A stretch of 64,000 nucleotides of DNA. Origin: Chrysaora quinquecirrha (taxonomy: Eukaryota; Cnidaria; Scyphozoa; Semaeostomeae; Pelagiidae). Where the stretch lies: contig JACTAT010000280.1 of NCBI GenBank assembly GCA_014526335.1, positions 1 to 64,000 on the forward strand, written 5' to 3'. Positions within the stretch are counted from its first letter, which is position 1. Each line of letters opens with the position of its first letter. Under the pieces are notes generated by a model. The model made no database searches and was not told where the DNA came from. It was given only the letters and a program-made list of their open reading frames with translations. This document shows positions 25,501-37,500 of the stretch, piece after piece. Both the position numbers and the translations under genes were made by a program.

Positions 25501-28500
25501 CCCCCAAAATTTTTAAAAAATTTTAAAAATTTTTTTTTTTTTTTAACCGGGCCCTTTCCTTTAAAGGGAAATTTAAAAAAAAATTTTTGGGAATTTGGAA
25601 ATTTGGAAATTAAAAATTTTTTTTTAAAAACCCCCTTTTTAAAACCCCCAAATTTTGGGGGGGGAAAAAAAAAAAAAATTTTTTTTAAAAAATTTTTTTA
25701 AAAATTTGGGGTTTTTTTTGGGTTTTGGGTTTTTAATTGGAAAAAAAAAAAAAAAGGGGGAAAAAAAAGGGTTTTTTGGGGGAAAAAAAAACCCCCTCCA
25801 AAAAAACCCCCAAAAAAGGAAAAAGGGAAAAATTTTTTTAAAAAGGCCTTGGAAATTTTTTTTTAAAACCCAAAAAAAATTTTTTTTAAAAAAAAAAAAT
25901 TTTAAAAAATTTAATTTTAAAAAAAAATTTTTTTTTGGTTTCCCCCTTTTTTTTTTGGTTTTAAAAATTTTTTTTTTTTTAAAAAAAAATTTAAAGGGGG
26001 GGAAAAAAAAAAAACTTTTCCCAAAAATTTTTTAAAAATTTAAAAAAAAGGGAACAAATCTTTTCCAAAATTTTTTAAAAAAGGGTTAAAAAAAAAAATT
26101 TTTTTTTAAAAAAGGGGGGTTTAAAAAAAAAAAATGGGTTTTGGCATTTAAAAGGTTTAAATTCCCGGAAAAAAATAAAAGGGAAGGGGGAAAAAAAATT
26201 TTTTTTTAATTCCAAACATTTTTTTAAAAAATTTTTTTGGGGGAAAAAATTTTTTTTTTTTAAAAAAAAAAATTTTTTTGGGGGGAAAATTAAAAAAAAA
26301 AAGGGGGGGGGTTTTTTTTAAAATTTTTAATTTTTGGGGAAATTTGGGGTTTTTTTTTTCCCCTTTTTTTTAAAAAAATTTTTTTTTTGCAAACCAAAAA
26401 AAAAAAAAAGGGGGGGGGTTTTTTAAAAATTTTTAAAATTTTCCCTTTTTTTAAAAAAAAATTTGGGGTTTTTTTTTTTTTTTGGGAAAAAATTTTTTGG
26501 GGTTTTTTTTTTTGGGGGCCAAAAACCCCCCCAAAACCAAAGCCCCAAATTTTGGGCCCCCTTTTTGGTTTTTTTTATTTTTTAAATTCCCCTTTTTTTA
26601 AAAAATTTTAAAAATTTTTTTTTTTTTTGGAAAATTTTTTTAAAAGGGGAAAAAAATTTTTTAAAAAAGGGAAAAAACCCCCCCGGGGGGGGGGTTTTGG
26701 TTGGAAAAAAAAAAATTTTTTTAAAAAAACTTTTTAAAAAAAAAAAAAGGCAAAAAAAAAAAGGGTTTTAGGGCCTTTTTTTTTTTAAAAAAAAAAAAAA
26801 AAAATTTGAAAAGGGGCCCAAAAAGGGGATTTTTTTTTTTGGAAAAAAAATTTTTTAATTTAAAATTTTTTTTTTTTTTTAAAAAATAAAAAAAAGGGGG
26901 GGGAAACCAAGGGGGGGGTTTTTTAAAAGAACCCTTTTTTTAAATTTAAAAAAAAATTTTTCCAAAAAAAAAAAAAAAAATTTTTTTAAGGCCCAACCAA
27001 AACCCTTTGGGTTTTTCCCCTTTTTTTGGGGAAAAAAATTTTTTAAAAACCCCAAAAAAATTTTTTTTTTGGGAAAGGGGAAAAAAAGGGGGGGCTGGTT
27101 GGATAAAATTTTTTTTTTAAAAAAAAACCCGGAAAATTAAAAAAATTTTTTTTAAAATTTTCCCCTTTTTAAAAAAAAAGGGTTTTTTGGTTTCCCCGGG
27201 CTTAAATTTTGGGAAAGGGTTTTTTTTAAAAAGGGAAAAACCCCTTTTTAAAAAAAAAAACCTTTTTTTTTTAAAAACCTTTTCCCTTGGAATTTTAAAG
27301 GGGAAAAAAATTTTTTTTTTTTTGGAAAACCCCAAATTTTTTAAAAAATTTTTGGGGGGAAAAGGGGGAAAAAAAAAAAAAGGGTTTTTCAAAAAGGGTT
27401 AAAAAAAATTAAAAAAAAAAAAAAAAAAACCCCCAAATTTAAAAATTTTTCGGGGAAAAAAACCCCCCCCTTTTTTTTAAAAAAAAATTTTTTTTTTTTT
27501 TTGGGGGTTTTTTTTAACCCCTTTTTTTTTTGGGGGGGGTTTTTAAAAAGGTTTTTTTTAAAAAAAAAATTTTTGGGAAAAAAAAGGTTGGGGAAAAAAA
27601 AAAAAAGGGGGGAAAAAAAAAAAAAAAAAATTTTTGGAAAAAGGGGAAAAAATTGGGCGGGGGAAAAAATTTTTTTTGTTTAAAAAAAAAAAATTTTAAA
27701 AAAAAAAACCCAAAATTTTTTTTAAAAACCCTTTTTTTCTGGTTTTTTAAAAAAATTTTTTTTTTTCCCCCAAAAAAAAAAAGGGGTTAAAAAGGGGGAA
27801 AAAAAATTTGAAAGGGGGGAACCCCGGGGAAGGGGGGGAAAACCGCCCCAAAAAAAAAAAAAATTTAAAAAAAATTTTTTCCCCCCCAATTAAAACCTTT
27901 TTTTTTAAAAAAAAAAAAGGTTTTTTTTTCCCTTTAAAAAAAAAAATTTGGTTTTTTTTTTTTTTTTCCCCAAAAAATTTTTCCCCTTTTTAAAACCCCT
28001 TTAAAAAAATTTTTAAAAAAAAATTTAAAAGGGTTTTAAAAAAAAAAAAAATTTTTTTTTTAAAAATTAAGGGTTTAAAAAAAAAATTTTTTTAAAAAAA
28101 ATTTTTTTTAAAAAATTTTTGGAAAAAATTTTAAAAAAAACAACCAACCTTTTTTTTTTTCAAATAAAAAAAAAAAAAAAAAAAAAAATAAAAAAAGGGG
28201 TTTTTGCAAAATTTTTTTTGGGAAAAAAAATTTTTAAAAAAAGGGTTAAAAAATTTTAAATTTTTTTTGGGGGTTTTAAAAAAAAAAAATTTTTTTTTTT
28301 TTCCTTTTTTTTTTTCTAAAAAATTTTAAAAAAAAAAAAAAATTTTGGGTTAAAGACCCCCAAAATTTTAAAAAAAGGGGCCAAAAAAAGGGGGGAAAAA
28401 AAGGAAAAAAATTTTTTTTTTTAATTTTTTTTAAAAAAAAAAAAAAAAAAAGGGGAAAAATTGGGTTAAAAAATTTGGGGGAAAAAAATTTAAAAAAATT

Positions 28501-31500
28501 TTTTTGGGAAAATTTTTTAAAATTTTTTAAAAAAAAATTTTTTTTTTTTAAAATTTTTTTAAAATTTTTTTTTTTTCCTTAATTTTTTTTTTTAAAAAAA
28601 GGGGGAAAAAACCCAAATTTAAAAAAAAAAAAACCCTTTTTTCGGGTTTTTTTTTTTGGGAAAAATTAAATTAAAAAAAATTTTGGGTTTTTTTAAAAAA
28701 AAAATTTTAAAGGGGAAATTTAATTTAAAAAAAAAAATTTTTCCTTTAAAAAAAAAGTTTTTCCCTTTACTTTTTAGCAGTGGATTTGCTAAAGAAAGGG
28801 GAATCTGATAAATTAATGGCAAGTTTGCTTTTGAAACAAAATAAACATTAAAAATCAATATTAAAGCATTAATGCCTAAAAATCAAAAATGGTAAAATCT
28901 AAAAGCTTCTTGTGGCTAAATAATTTTTTTAGTTTATTGCAAAGTCCTGGTCTAGGGCAAGAAAGACTAGGGTTCAGTAACATTGCACTAAACGACAAAT
29001 TCTTGACGATATTAGTAGTGCTCATTAAAAACTTTAATCAGTACCTCCGAAACTGCGTCATGAAGTCTCGATTTTTAATTAAGAGTTTAATTAATGACCC
29101 AATTTTTCCTGGCGCAATAAATTTTGTGTTTCTTCGAAAATTCACGGTTTTGAAATATACCCCAGACTTCTAAAGACAAGTTAATATTGATTAAATTTTT
29201 TTCCAAATGATTTCTGCATTTATTTAGTATTTCATTTTAACTCTAAATTCAAATCCATTTAACTCAAAAAGTAGATAATTTCAAAGAAGTCTGGGTCTGT
29301 GTAACATTTTTTTGAAAGATGGTGGACGAATCCTCTGCGCGTGAAACGACTGGGATCGGGGTCGCTTTAGAAGAGAAATTGCATTTAAGTTTTCTGTACT
29401 ACGACTTGAGTAAGATTATCCTCACGCAGAGAGTATTCCTTTACTTAAGATGTCCGCCATTTTTCAGAAAAACTTTCCGCCTATCCAGACCTCTTTGAAA
29501 AGTTTATACCATGTGATATCCTTATATTAATCATAAATTCCTTTTAAAATGAAACTAGACACCTGTGTGATGTCGTTGTTATAAAATTGAATTAATAAAA
29601 TGAAAATGAAATGAAAAACTCTTGCTTTATCGAAAACAGAGATCATAAATATATATAAATTTCAACCTGAACTGACAGATAAATGATGATCACGTTTAAT
29701 TGTTTACTTCTAACGTTTATTCAGAGTCAAAGAATAATTCAACATCACTCGAAAAATGCCTAACAACTTTCCTGCTTTTCATATTTTCAGGAACTTGAAT
29801 TCGAACGAAGTAAAGCTGGCGAGTTAGCTGGTGTGGCAACCTCTCATGTGGATCAGATCCATCGATTGAAATCGAGGCTTAGTCAGAAGTCCATGAAAGT
29901 CGAAGATCTTCATGCTGAGCTGGCGAAAAAGGGAATGAATAAAGATCGTGTGCAAAACTTTGTGTAAGAATTTCAAATATTTTTCTTGCTTTGTAACTTT
30001 CTATTTTATTTTGAACTTATCACGAAGTGGCGATATTTTACGTGGGAATACAGTGGAAAGCCAGAAATAAGAACCAAAAGTTTAGAGCCAGTGTCTCAGT
30101 GGTGGTTCTCAAACTTTCTCACAACATGAAAGTGAAGTCGAATGCCAAAACGCAAAAAGTTTATATGCAGTATACACTCTTTTTTTATAATCAATGCCAA
30201 ATTTAAACAATCGCCTTAAAAATTGCCAAAATTTTAAACAATTAGCCTGGGGCGAACCAAATAGTTCTCCTTCTTGGTGATTTGTGAAAATTACCTTAAA
30301 ATGCCTAAAGTGAGTCACTGTCTTTAAATGCTTATAGATTGCAATTATGTCGCCTTAGGAATGCTTCACTTATATCAAAATACTGCGAAAATAAGCAATT
30401 TGCCCCTATGCTAGCTTACCCAAGTAAAACAATGACTAAACAGTTTCTTGGGGCGTTTATCCATAAGTAACTAAACAGTTTTAGGGCGAAGAACAAAATC
30501 AATTGTTTGTAAAAAAGTGTAAATGAGCACGCAGGTAGTGATTCCAGTAATCTACAAGTTTCTCGGTCAAGAGTTTTTGTCTTGGTTCTTAAACCGTGGG
30601 TCTATATTTGTGGGTTTGCATATATGGAGTATAAAATGAAGATTCCACGATTCTATCGAGAAGACTCTAGTCGCAAATTCGGTAAGAAAGGGGAAAATTC
30701 TAATTAATGAAAGAAAAAAATTGAGGAGCACGGAATGAAATGATGCTGATGTTACATAAGCGTGCCAATGAACACGTTGAAAAGAAGTTGCAAATTGCTC
30801 ATGAATACGTTATATAGTGTAGATATTCTTTTACCGACCTCGGAATGATGGGGAGCTGAGTTGACTGTAGGCTTGTGGCAAATGGTTCCGACGAGATTCG
30901 AACTCACGAACTGCCCATCGTGAACCGGACGCCGTAACCACTCCGCCACCCCGACCTCGCTGAGCTTTTAACTCCATGAGCCAGCTGGATGAGGCCACGA
31001 TGCCAAACGTGCCAATTAACACGCATGAAAAGATGTTGCAAATTGCTCATGAATACGGTATAAAATGCAAATGCTTTTAAGTACACTAATAAATGAAGGA
31101 ACTAGCGAGTGAATAGTCTTTGAGTTGTACAAAACTTCTAGATTGCGATGAACAGCGGAATCATTTTCGGTCATACTAGTATGCCCGCGCTCCCTGAGTA
31201 TGCCCGAAAATGATTCCGCTGTTCATCGCAATTTTGAACTAGTGAGTATGGTATTTAATGAGAATACTAATCAATAAAGTATGAAATAAATATGATGAAC
31301 AATACAGTGATAAATATTAACATGCTAAATAGCTACATAATTCGAGAAAGTAAAACAGAGGAGTTTAATTGCGCTTAGGCTTTAAGTGCAAAAAGTGATT
31401 TTCTAAATTCAATACCTGGATATAAGAACTCGTCGTTGCTTATCTGTAAGCCTATGTAGAGCAATAATTTTTCGAACTCAATTTTTCTATTCATGCAGGA

Positions 31501-34500
31501 GCCCTCACAAGGACGAAGAGAATAATAATGATTATGATAATGATGTTTTCAAGAAAGATAACACAGATGGAGCCACAACAAACATTCAGTTAGTAGATTT
31601 GAAAAAGGACATCGATTCTAAGCAGCTACAGATTGAAACTCTCGAAGCAAGGTATCCAAACAAATAATTTAAAATTATCTACTCTCCGCTTAGCAAAAAG
31701 TTTCGAATTTCCTTCCAGGAACTAATGATATTCACCCACAAGGTCTTGCTGATCTCCCCTATTTCCCAAATTTAACTCTCACCCAATCTTATCTTCAAAC
31801 TCTCTATCATCTTTCTCTACTTGATCGAAATGGAGTTCGCTAAGCCGATGGCGAATTTTTTCTATCAAGGCATATGCTCACAATAATTAACTGTTCACAG
31901 GCCAGACGTATCGCGACGCATCGGTATGTAGCGTACCGTTATAGGGGTGGCTTTATACATAAAATGGCGTATGGGCCCGCCCTAATTGTTATGCTTGTTT
32001 GTTTATTCGGTTATTAGTATTACGCTTGATGCTGTGAGCACAGCTTTCCTGGACAAGTCTTTCGCTTTCTATGTTCTGCTATTTTGCAAGTTTTAGAGGT
32101 TGAGCCTTGCAATTTTGAAGAAAAGCTTATGGTGACAACCAATCGGGGTATATAACTTTTGCAAAAGTACATTTCAGTGACCGATCACCTGTAAAATTTT
32201 CAACAGTTGATCATGGAGATTTTCAAAACATATGGAGACCTCAATCCCACCTTTATGAGAGAAATATCGGGTGGGCAACGGGTGGACCAAAAAATGTCAC
32301 CCTCCAAACAAAATAATCGATATAAAATCTGTCCTGCTGCAAAATCTTACCAAACTTAATTCAGGTAAACTTCAACCTAATAAACACCTCTTGAAAGAAA
32401 AATTACCTGACTGAATAATTGTCAGAGTAATAAAGACACAAAAATTTTTAATCACGAATACGGGTGTAACGAAACCAGAAAGGGTACTGCATCAGTAGTA
32501 TCCTACGCTCAATTGAAAGAAAATAATCAAAGAAAATGATCCTGACTTCATTGTGATTGCGAAAAAAAAAACCAGTGGCCATAAAATAGCCCTGATTAAA
32601 ATCTTCTGGACAACTCGGTATGGTAATCATTAATTGCGAATGGCGTCAGAACGCAACATTCGACATCTCCAGTCTTTAAGTAACGCGACTGAGCGTGGAG
32701 TCCTTTTCGAAACGAAAAATGGACAGATCAACAAGGCTTGAGTAACATGCACAGAACAGAACAGAGGACATTTCGACCATATCTTTAGTTACAAACGTTC
32801 CTTATGCTTTCTTTTGTATCTTGATTTTTGCTCGTGTCGTAACACCTGCATTTGTGACTACAGATTTCCGACTTATACTCTGACTAAAGAGCAGATAGGG
32901 TTCACCATTTTCTACGAGAGATGTTCATTAGGTTGAAGTTTACGTGGTTTAAATTTGGTAAGATTCTGGCAAAGGGGAAGATCCACTACATGTGTAACCA
33001 AACATTCTACAGAGTGATGCAATTTATAGGCTGCTTGTTTGGATATGTGTATAATCTATGTCTCGGCTTCATATCATGCTAAAATTTCTAATTATTTTAC
33101 CAGACTAAAAGAAGAAGAATCGAAACGTGTTCAAGCTTCAAAAGAAGTCTTGAAGAAAGAAAAGGAATTCAACTCAATCGAGTCCAGGTGTTTATTTCTT
33201 TTCTTTTAAGAATTGACGCGACAGAGTACCCATCGAGTTTACTGGATTTTCACAGAGTCTTGTGATAAATGATTTACAGTTTATTATGCCAAACCTTTTA
33301 GCCTTCGAGTCATTTAAAGAAAACCTAGTGACTCCAGTGACTCTTTAGGAAGCAACAAAACTGTATTTAAAGCCAGGCTTATGTCAACGTTGCGCGGATT
33401 CAGAACAAATGCTTACTAGTAACCGGCCATTCATCGAACTAATTTATCGCAACTGACCTGTCCGCACAAGCACTCTGACTCTCTTTCTTGGAAACACCAA
33501 ATTTTTATTATTGCGCGTGCTAAAATCAAGCAAATATTTCATGAGATGGCCAAACGAACGCAACATTGTTGATAAAACTTGAGGACAAAAAATGTTTATG
33601 AAATTAAAAATATAAAATTATCAAACATCATAGAACGTGTAGCCGAATTCAATTCAATTATTATGTTTGTAGAATACAAAACCTAAAATATATCATTACC
33701 AAACTACCAAAATAAAGAATTGTGTTCTACACGACCCAAGAAAAATGGTATAGAAATTAAATGTTGAGAGTCAAAAATTTACAAACCAACAGCTAGTGTA
33801 CTACAACTACATAAAACAGCAAAAGAGGAAAATTTATCAATGCTAATTGAGTCAATGTTTGATTCAACAATACTAGTGCTGAAATTTGGATAAAAAACCA
33901 AGTAGAGAATAAGAAATTATTTTTTAATTTTTTAGTTTTACAGAACTTCCAAATTTGTTTCTATCTGTTTATGACGTTTATACTCTGAGGAGTTTCCGAC
34001 GAAAAACCTTGTATGGGTGCCCTGTGATTTTTCCGCTGTTTATCGCAAATGGTCGAATAACTAGTCTACGTTAGATTCATTGGTTATTTTCCGCTTACTA
34101 CAGGGCGAAAGAATTCGAAAGTTACAGCGCAAAAGTTGAAGAACAGTTGAGGCAAAGAGAAAAGGATATATCTGAGCTTGAAAGAAGGTAAAGTGAACTA
34201 AAAGATTCCGATTGCTTATGGTAAAAACGCAAAGAATATTCTCAACTCATGTTAACCCGCAGAGACGCCCGTTCAGTAAAGAAACAACACTCGAGTCTCA
34301 TTACAACGGAGATGCCGTACTTCCTCCTAGCGCCCCCCTTTAAAGAGCGCCTCCTTGAGTTAGCGCCCTCCCAAACTCGAAGAAATTTAATGTCGAAATA
34401 AATAAATAAATAAATAATACGCACGATCCTTGTAATCGATTACCAATGTATTAAATAGAATATGGCGATGAATTCAATTCTAATGGAATGACGATTGTGA

Positions 34501-37500
34501 TGATGATGAAGAGATGGACATTTGTTTTGAAGTCGACTAACACGATATCTCACTTTTAATTAAATTTTGACCAATATTTTTGTATCAAAAAACCTTTTTA
34601 TTGCATATCATCGGAGGGAAATGATTTAAAATATAACGAGGACCCCGAAAAAAACCATTGAAAATTTATTGAGCACACCGAGCGCTCTTTAGAAGAAGTA
34701 CGTATAAGAAAAACTGAATTTTGCCAAAAATACGCTTACGAGTCTCCTCTAACTTAGGGCAACTCTATATTTGGTAAAGATAAAGAGTAATGCCCGAAAC
34801 GTCGTTATTATTCTTCTTTTTTCTTGGTAGTGAATCCTTTTTAAAATTTCGTCTATATTTTGTGGTTAATTGTGCTTTCTTCAGCTGTTGGCTCGTGTTT
34901 TCAGCCGCTTCTGGCTTTTGGTGAATGTCTGTCTCTCACAAGGACTGCCAAGGCCAAAGGTCAAACACTAATCCTTTGAGAGTGAGGGTGTTAGTACTGT
35001 CCCAGGATGCAATGAGCACAATTTCAACCAGTTCGACCTCTTGCATGAGACTTGAGAGTATGATCTACAACACTAACTTGCCAACAGAGTAAGGTGTAAT
35101 TCTTAAAGAAACTTACCGCCGAGCATCAGCAAGCATTGAAGAATTTAGAATTAAGATAGCAAACTTATTGCTACAACAGAAGGCAGCTAAGCTTGGCTTA
35201 TTTGTATGCTACGATTAAGCCTGACCATATTTGTAATGCATGTTCTGGTACATTTAAGTGAGCACAGATTTTCAGAAATAGGCTGACTTCTGTATCCTGT
35301 TATTAATGAAGTCAAGTTCACTCACTCCTTTTCTATTTTTAGATTTGAGAATACTGCTACCGAAAACAAATCGTTAACACAGTCTGTCCGTTTGAAAGAT
35401 GACAAAATTGGTGCTTTAGAAGAGAGGTAAGTTTTACAAAAGTACGGTCTAAAATAAAGCAAAACAATTCGCAATGAAGGGTATAATAGTATACATTGTT
35501 GAGAGAATAGACAGATGAGTAACCCACCTGTATAACAACCGAACAGTGGAACCCTTTCTTGAAAGCAATTGCTAATTAAGACAAGAAAAAGACTTGCATA
35601 ATTTTAGTACTGCCCCAAGAACAAATTTTTGCTAGAATTCTGCATCAAAAATTCAGTTATATGCTTCTCCTCAGTACATTCTGACCAAAATTTAAATTTA
35701 AGAAAATTAAGTGATAAAAATAATGTTTGAACTATTTTGTACGAAAAACCATGAAACTTTGCTCAAAAAATCAGGAAAAGTGGTTATTAATCACTGTTCA
35801 TCAAGACAACTCTTGAAATACTTTGCTGAAAATCTGGAAGGTACTTCTTCAAAGTTTTTTTCTTATTATTTTCCACCAAACAACAAATAAACTGTTAACT
35901 TTTTATTTTGTTATTAAACTTATCAAGAGCACTTATCAAGAGCATTTTTAAGAGAACTTATCAGGAACATTTAATAAACCGAGGAACGGTAGCCCAGGCT
36001 TGTAGGCCTCTAAAACGAATGGACTGTGAGCCATACGCAACTATGTTTTTATTCGTGGAAGAGGAAAATCGTTTTCATTCCTCAGATTACAGTGCTTTTC
36101 ATTTTTGTATAGATGGTAATAGTTATAGATTATAGTACTCCAGAGTAACTGGATTTTATCGAAAAAGATCCAACCTGTCGTACCTTAGCTAATTTATAGT
36201 CTTTTATGTGCAGGTTTTCTGATTGTTTTTAGGAGAGATCCAATAATGTGTACATTAGTAACACAGCCATTTTCCATGCTCATGGTCTTAGCTTGGTTTA
36301 ACTATGTTTTTTTTATATATTGTAATTTTTGCAGAGTGACACATTTAATGGATTCAGCAAGCCAAGACACGAGAAAAGTCAATCAAACATTCGAAGAAAA
36401 GCTGCGGGAAATACGCGAATTGCAAACGAAGTATGTAGTCAGAAAATTTTCTTACTGAAAATTTGTTATTTAAGTTTTTTTGTAGGCTAGAAAAGGACTT
36501 GATTTCTTGTTTTAAGTTTAAAAGCTTAAACTGAATGTGAGGCGATATTTTATACCAACGTACATATAAAATTTTGTTAAAAAAACATACATCGCGATAA
36601 GCTTGGTCATATATGAATTTTTGTGGGGGTGTACCCGGGAGTGGAGTACATAATTGTTCAAAAGACTGAAAGTGCCGCCAAGATTTTCCAAACCCACCCA
36701 TGTCTATCGATGAATCTTGCTACTCGTGTAATTCCACATATAGAAATGCAAGAAAATGTTTCACTCCTTTTTACCAATATCACAAATTTGTGGACCTAAT
36801 TTAACACCTGGGACAACTCTAATGTGGCGAAAGCCTTCAGGCTGAAAACTAAACACATTTACCCAATGTGCACCATAAAAATTGACTCTAGATACAAAAA
36901 ATCTATCTGGCCTTTGAAAGGCATGTTTAGAGGTCTATATATATAAAACAAAACTGTTTGTATGTATATATGTTCGCTTATAACTCAAGAACCACTCCAC
37001 GGACTGAAAAACAAAAGCTATCTTTGTAATCGGCATTGTCCGGAGAGTGTCCTCGGCGGAAAAATTTTTCAAAAGCGTTATGACTTAAAAGAATTCAATA
37101 ATAGGTAAATAGGTAGTCGAATGGAAATAAAAGCGACGGGATTCCGATTTCTCGAAACCATGTTGACGTCAAATTAATCAACATGATGCTTATTAGTTGT
37201 ACGATTCGGCTAAACAAAAGTCGATTGATACAAGAAACGATAAATACGTCAAATTAAATATGTGAATGAATTGTATCTCAGAAACGTCTCCACTTCATTA
37301 AAGGAAAGTTGAAAAAATTCAACCCGGCATCGACGGGTACCAGGGCTAGTTTTCATATATTTTGTGTAGTGATTCTTTAGATAAAACAAACCCAAATGTA
37401 GAGAAGTTGTTTCTGAAAAAGTTACCAATTTGGGCGACACATCTAGTTTATTGAATTATGAAAGTACCCTAAGTGCCCCCCCCCCCCCCGGAGCAGTTTA

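Noticed and set aside
24200..28858. Open frames of 60-126 codons rich in Phe, Lys, Gly, Pro and Asn
   Set aside because: They are translations of homopolymer runs (TTT, AAA, GGG, CCC, AAT) inside the artefact block and occur in all frames.
30883..30956. tRNA gene on minus strand
   Set aside because: Head of a SINE with a non-tRNA body attached and imperfect stems.
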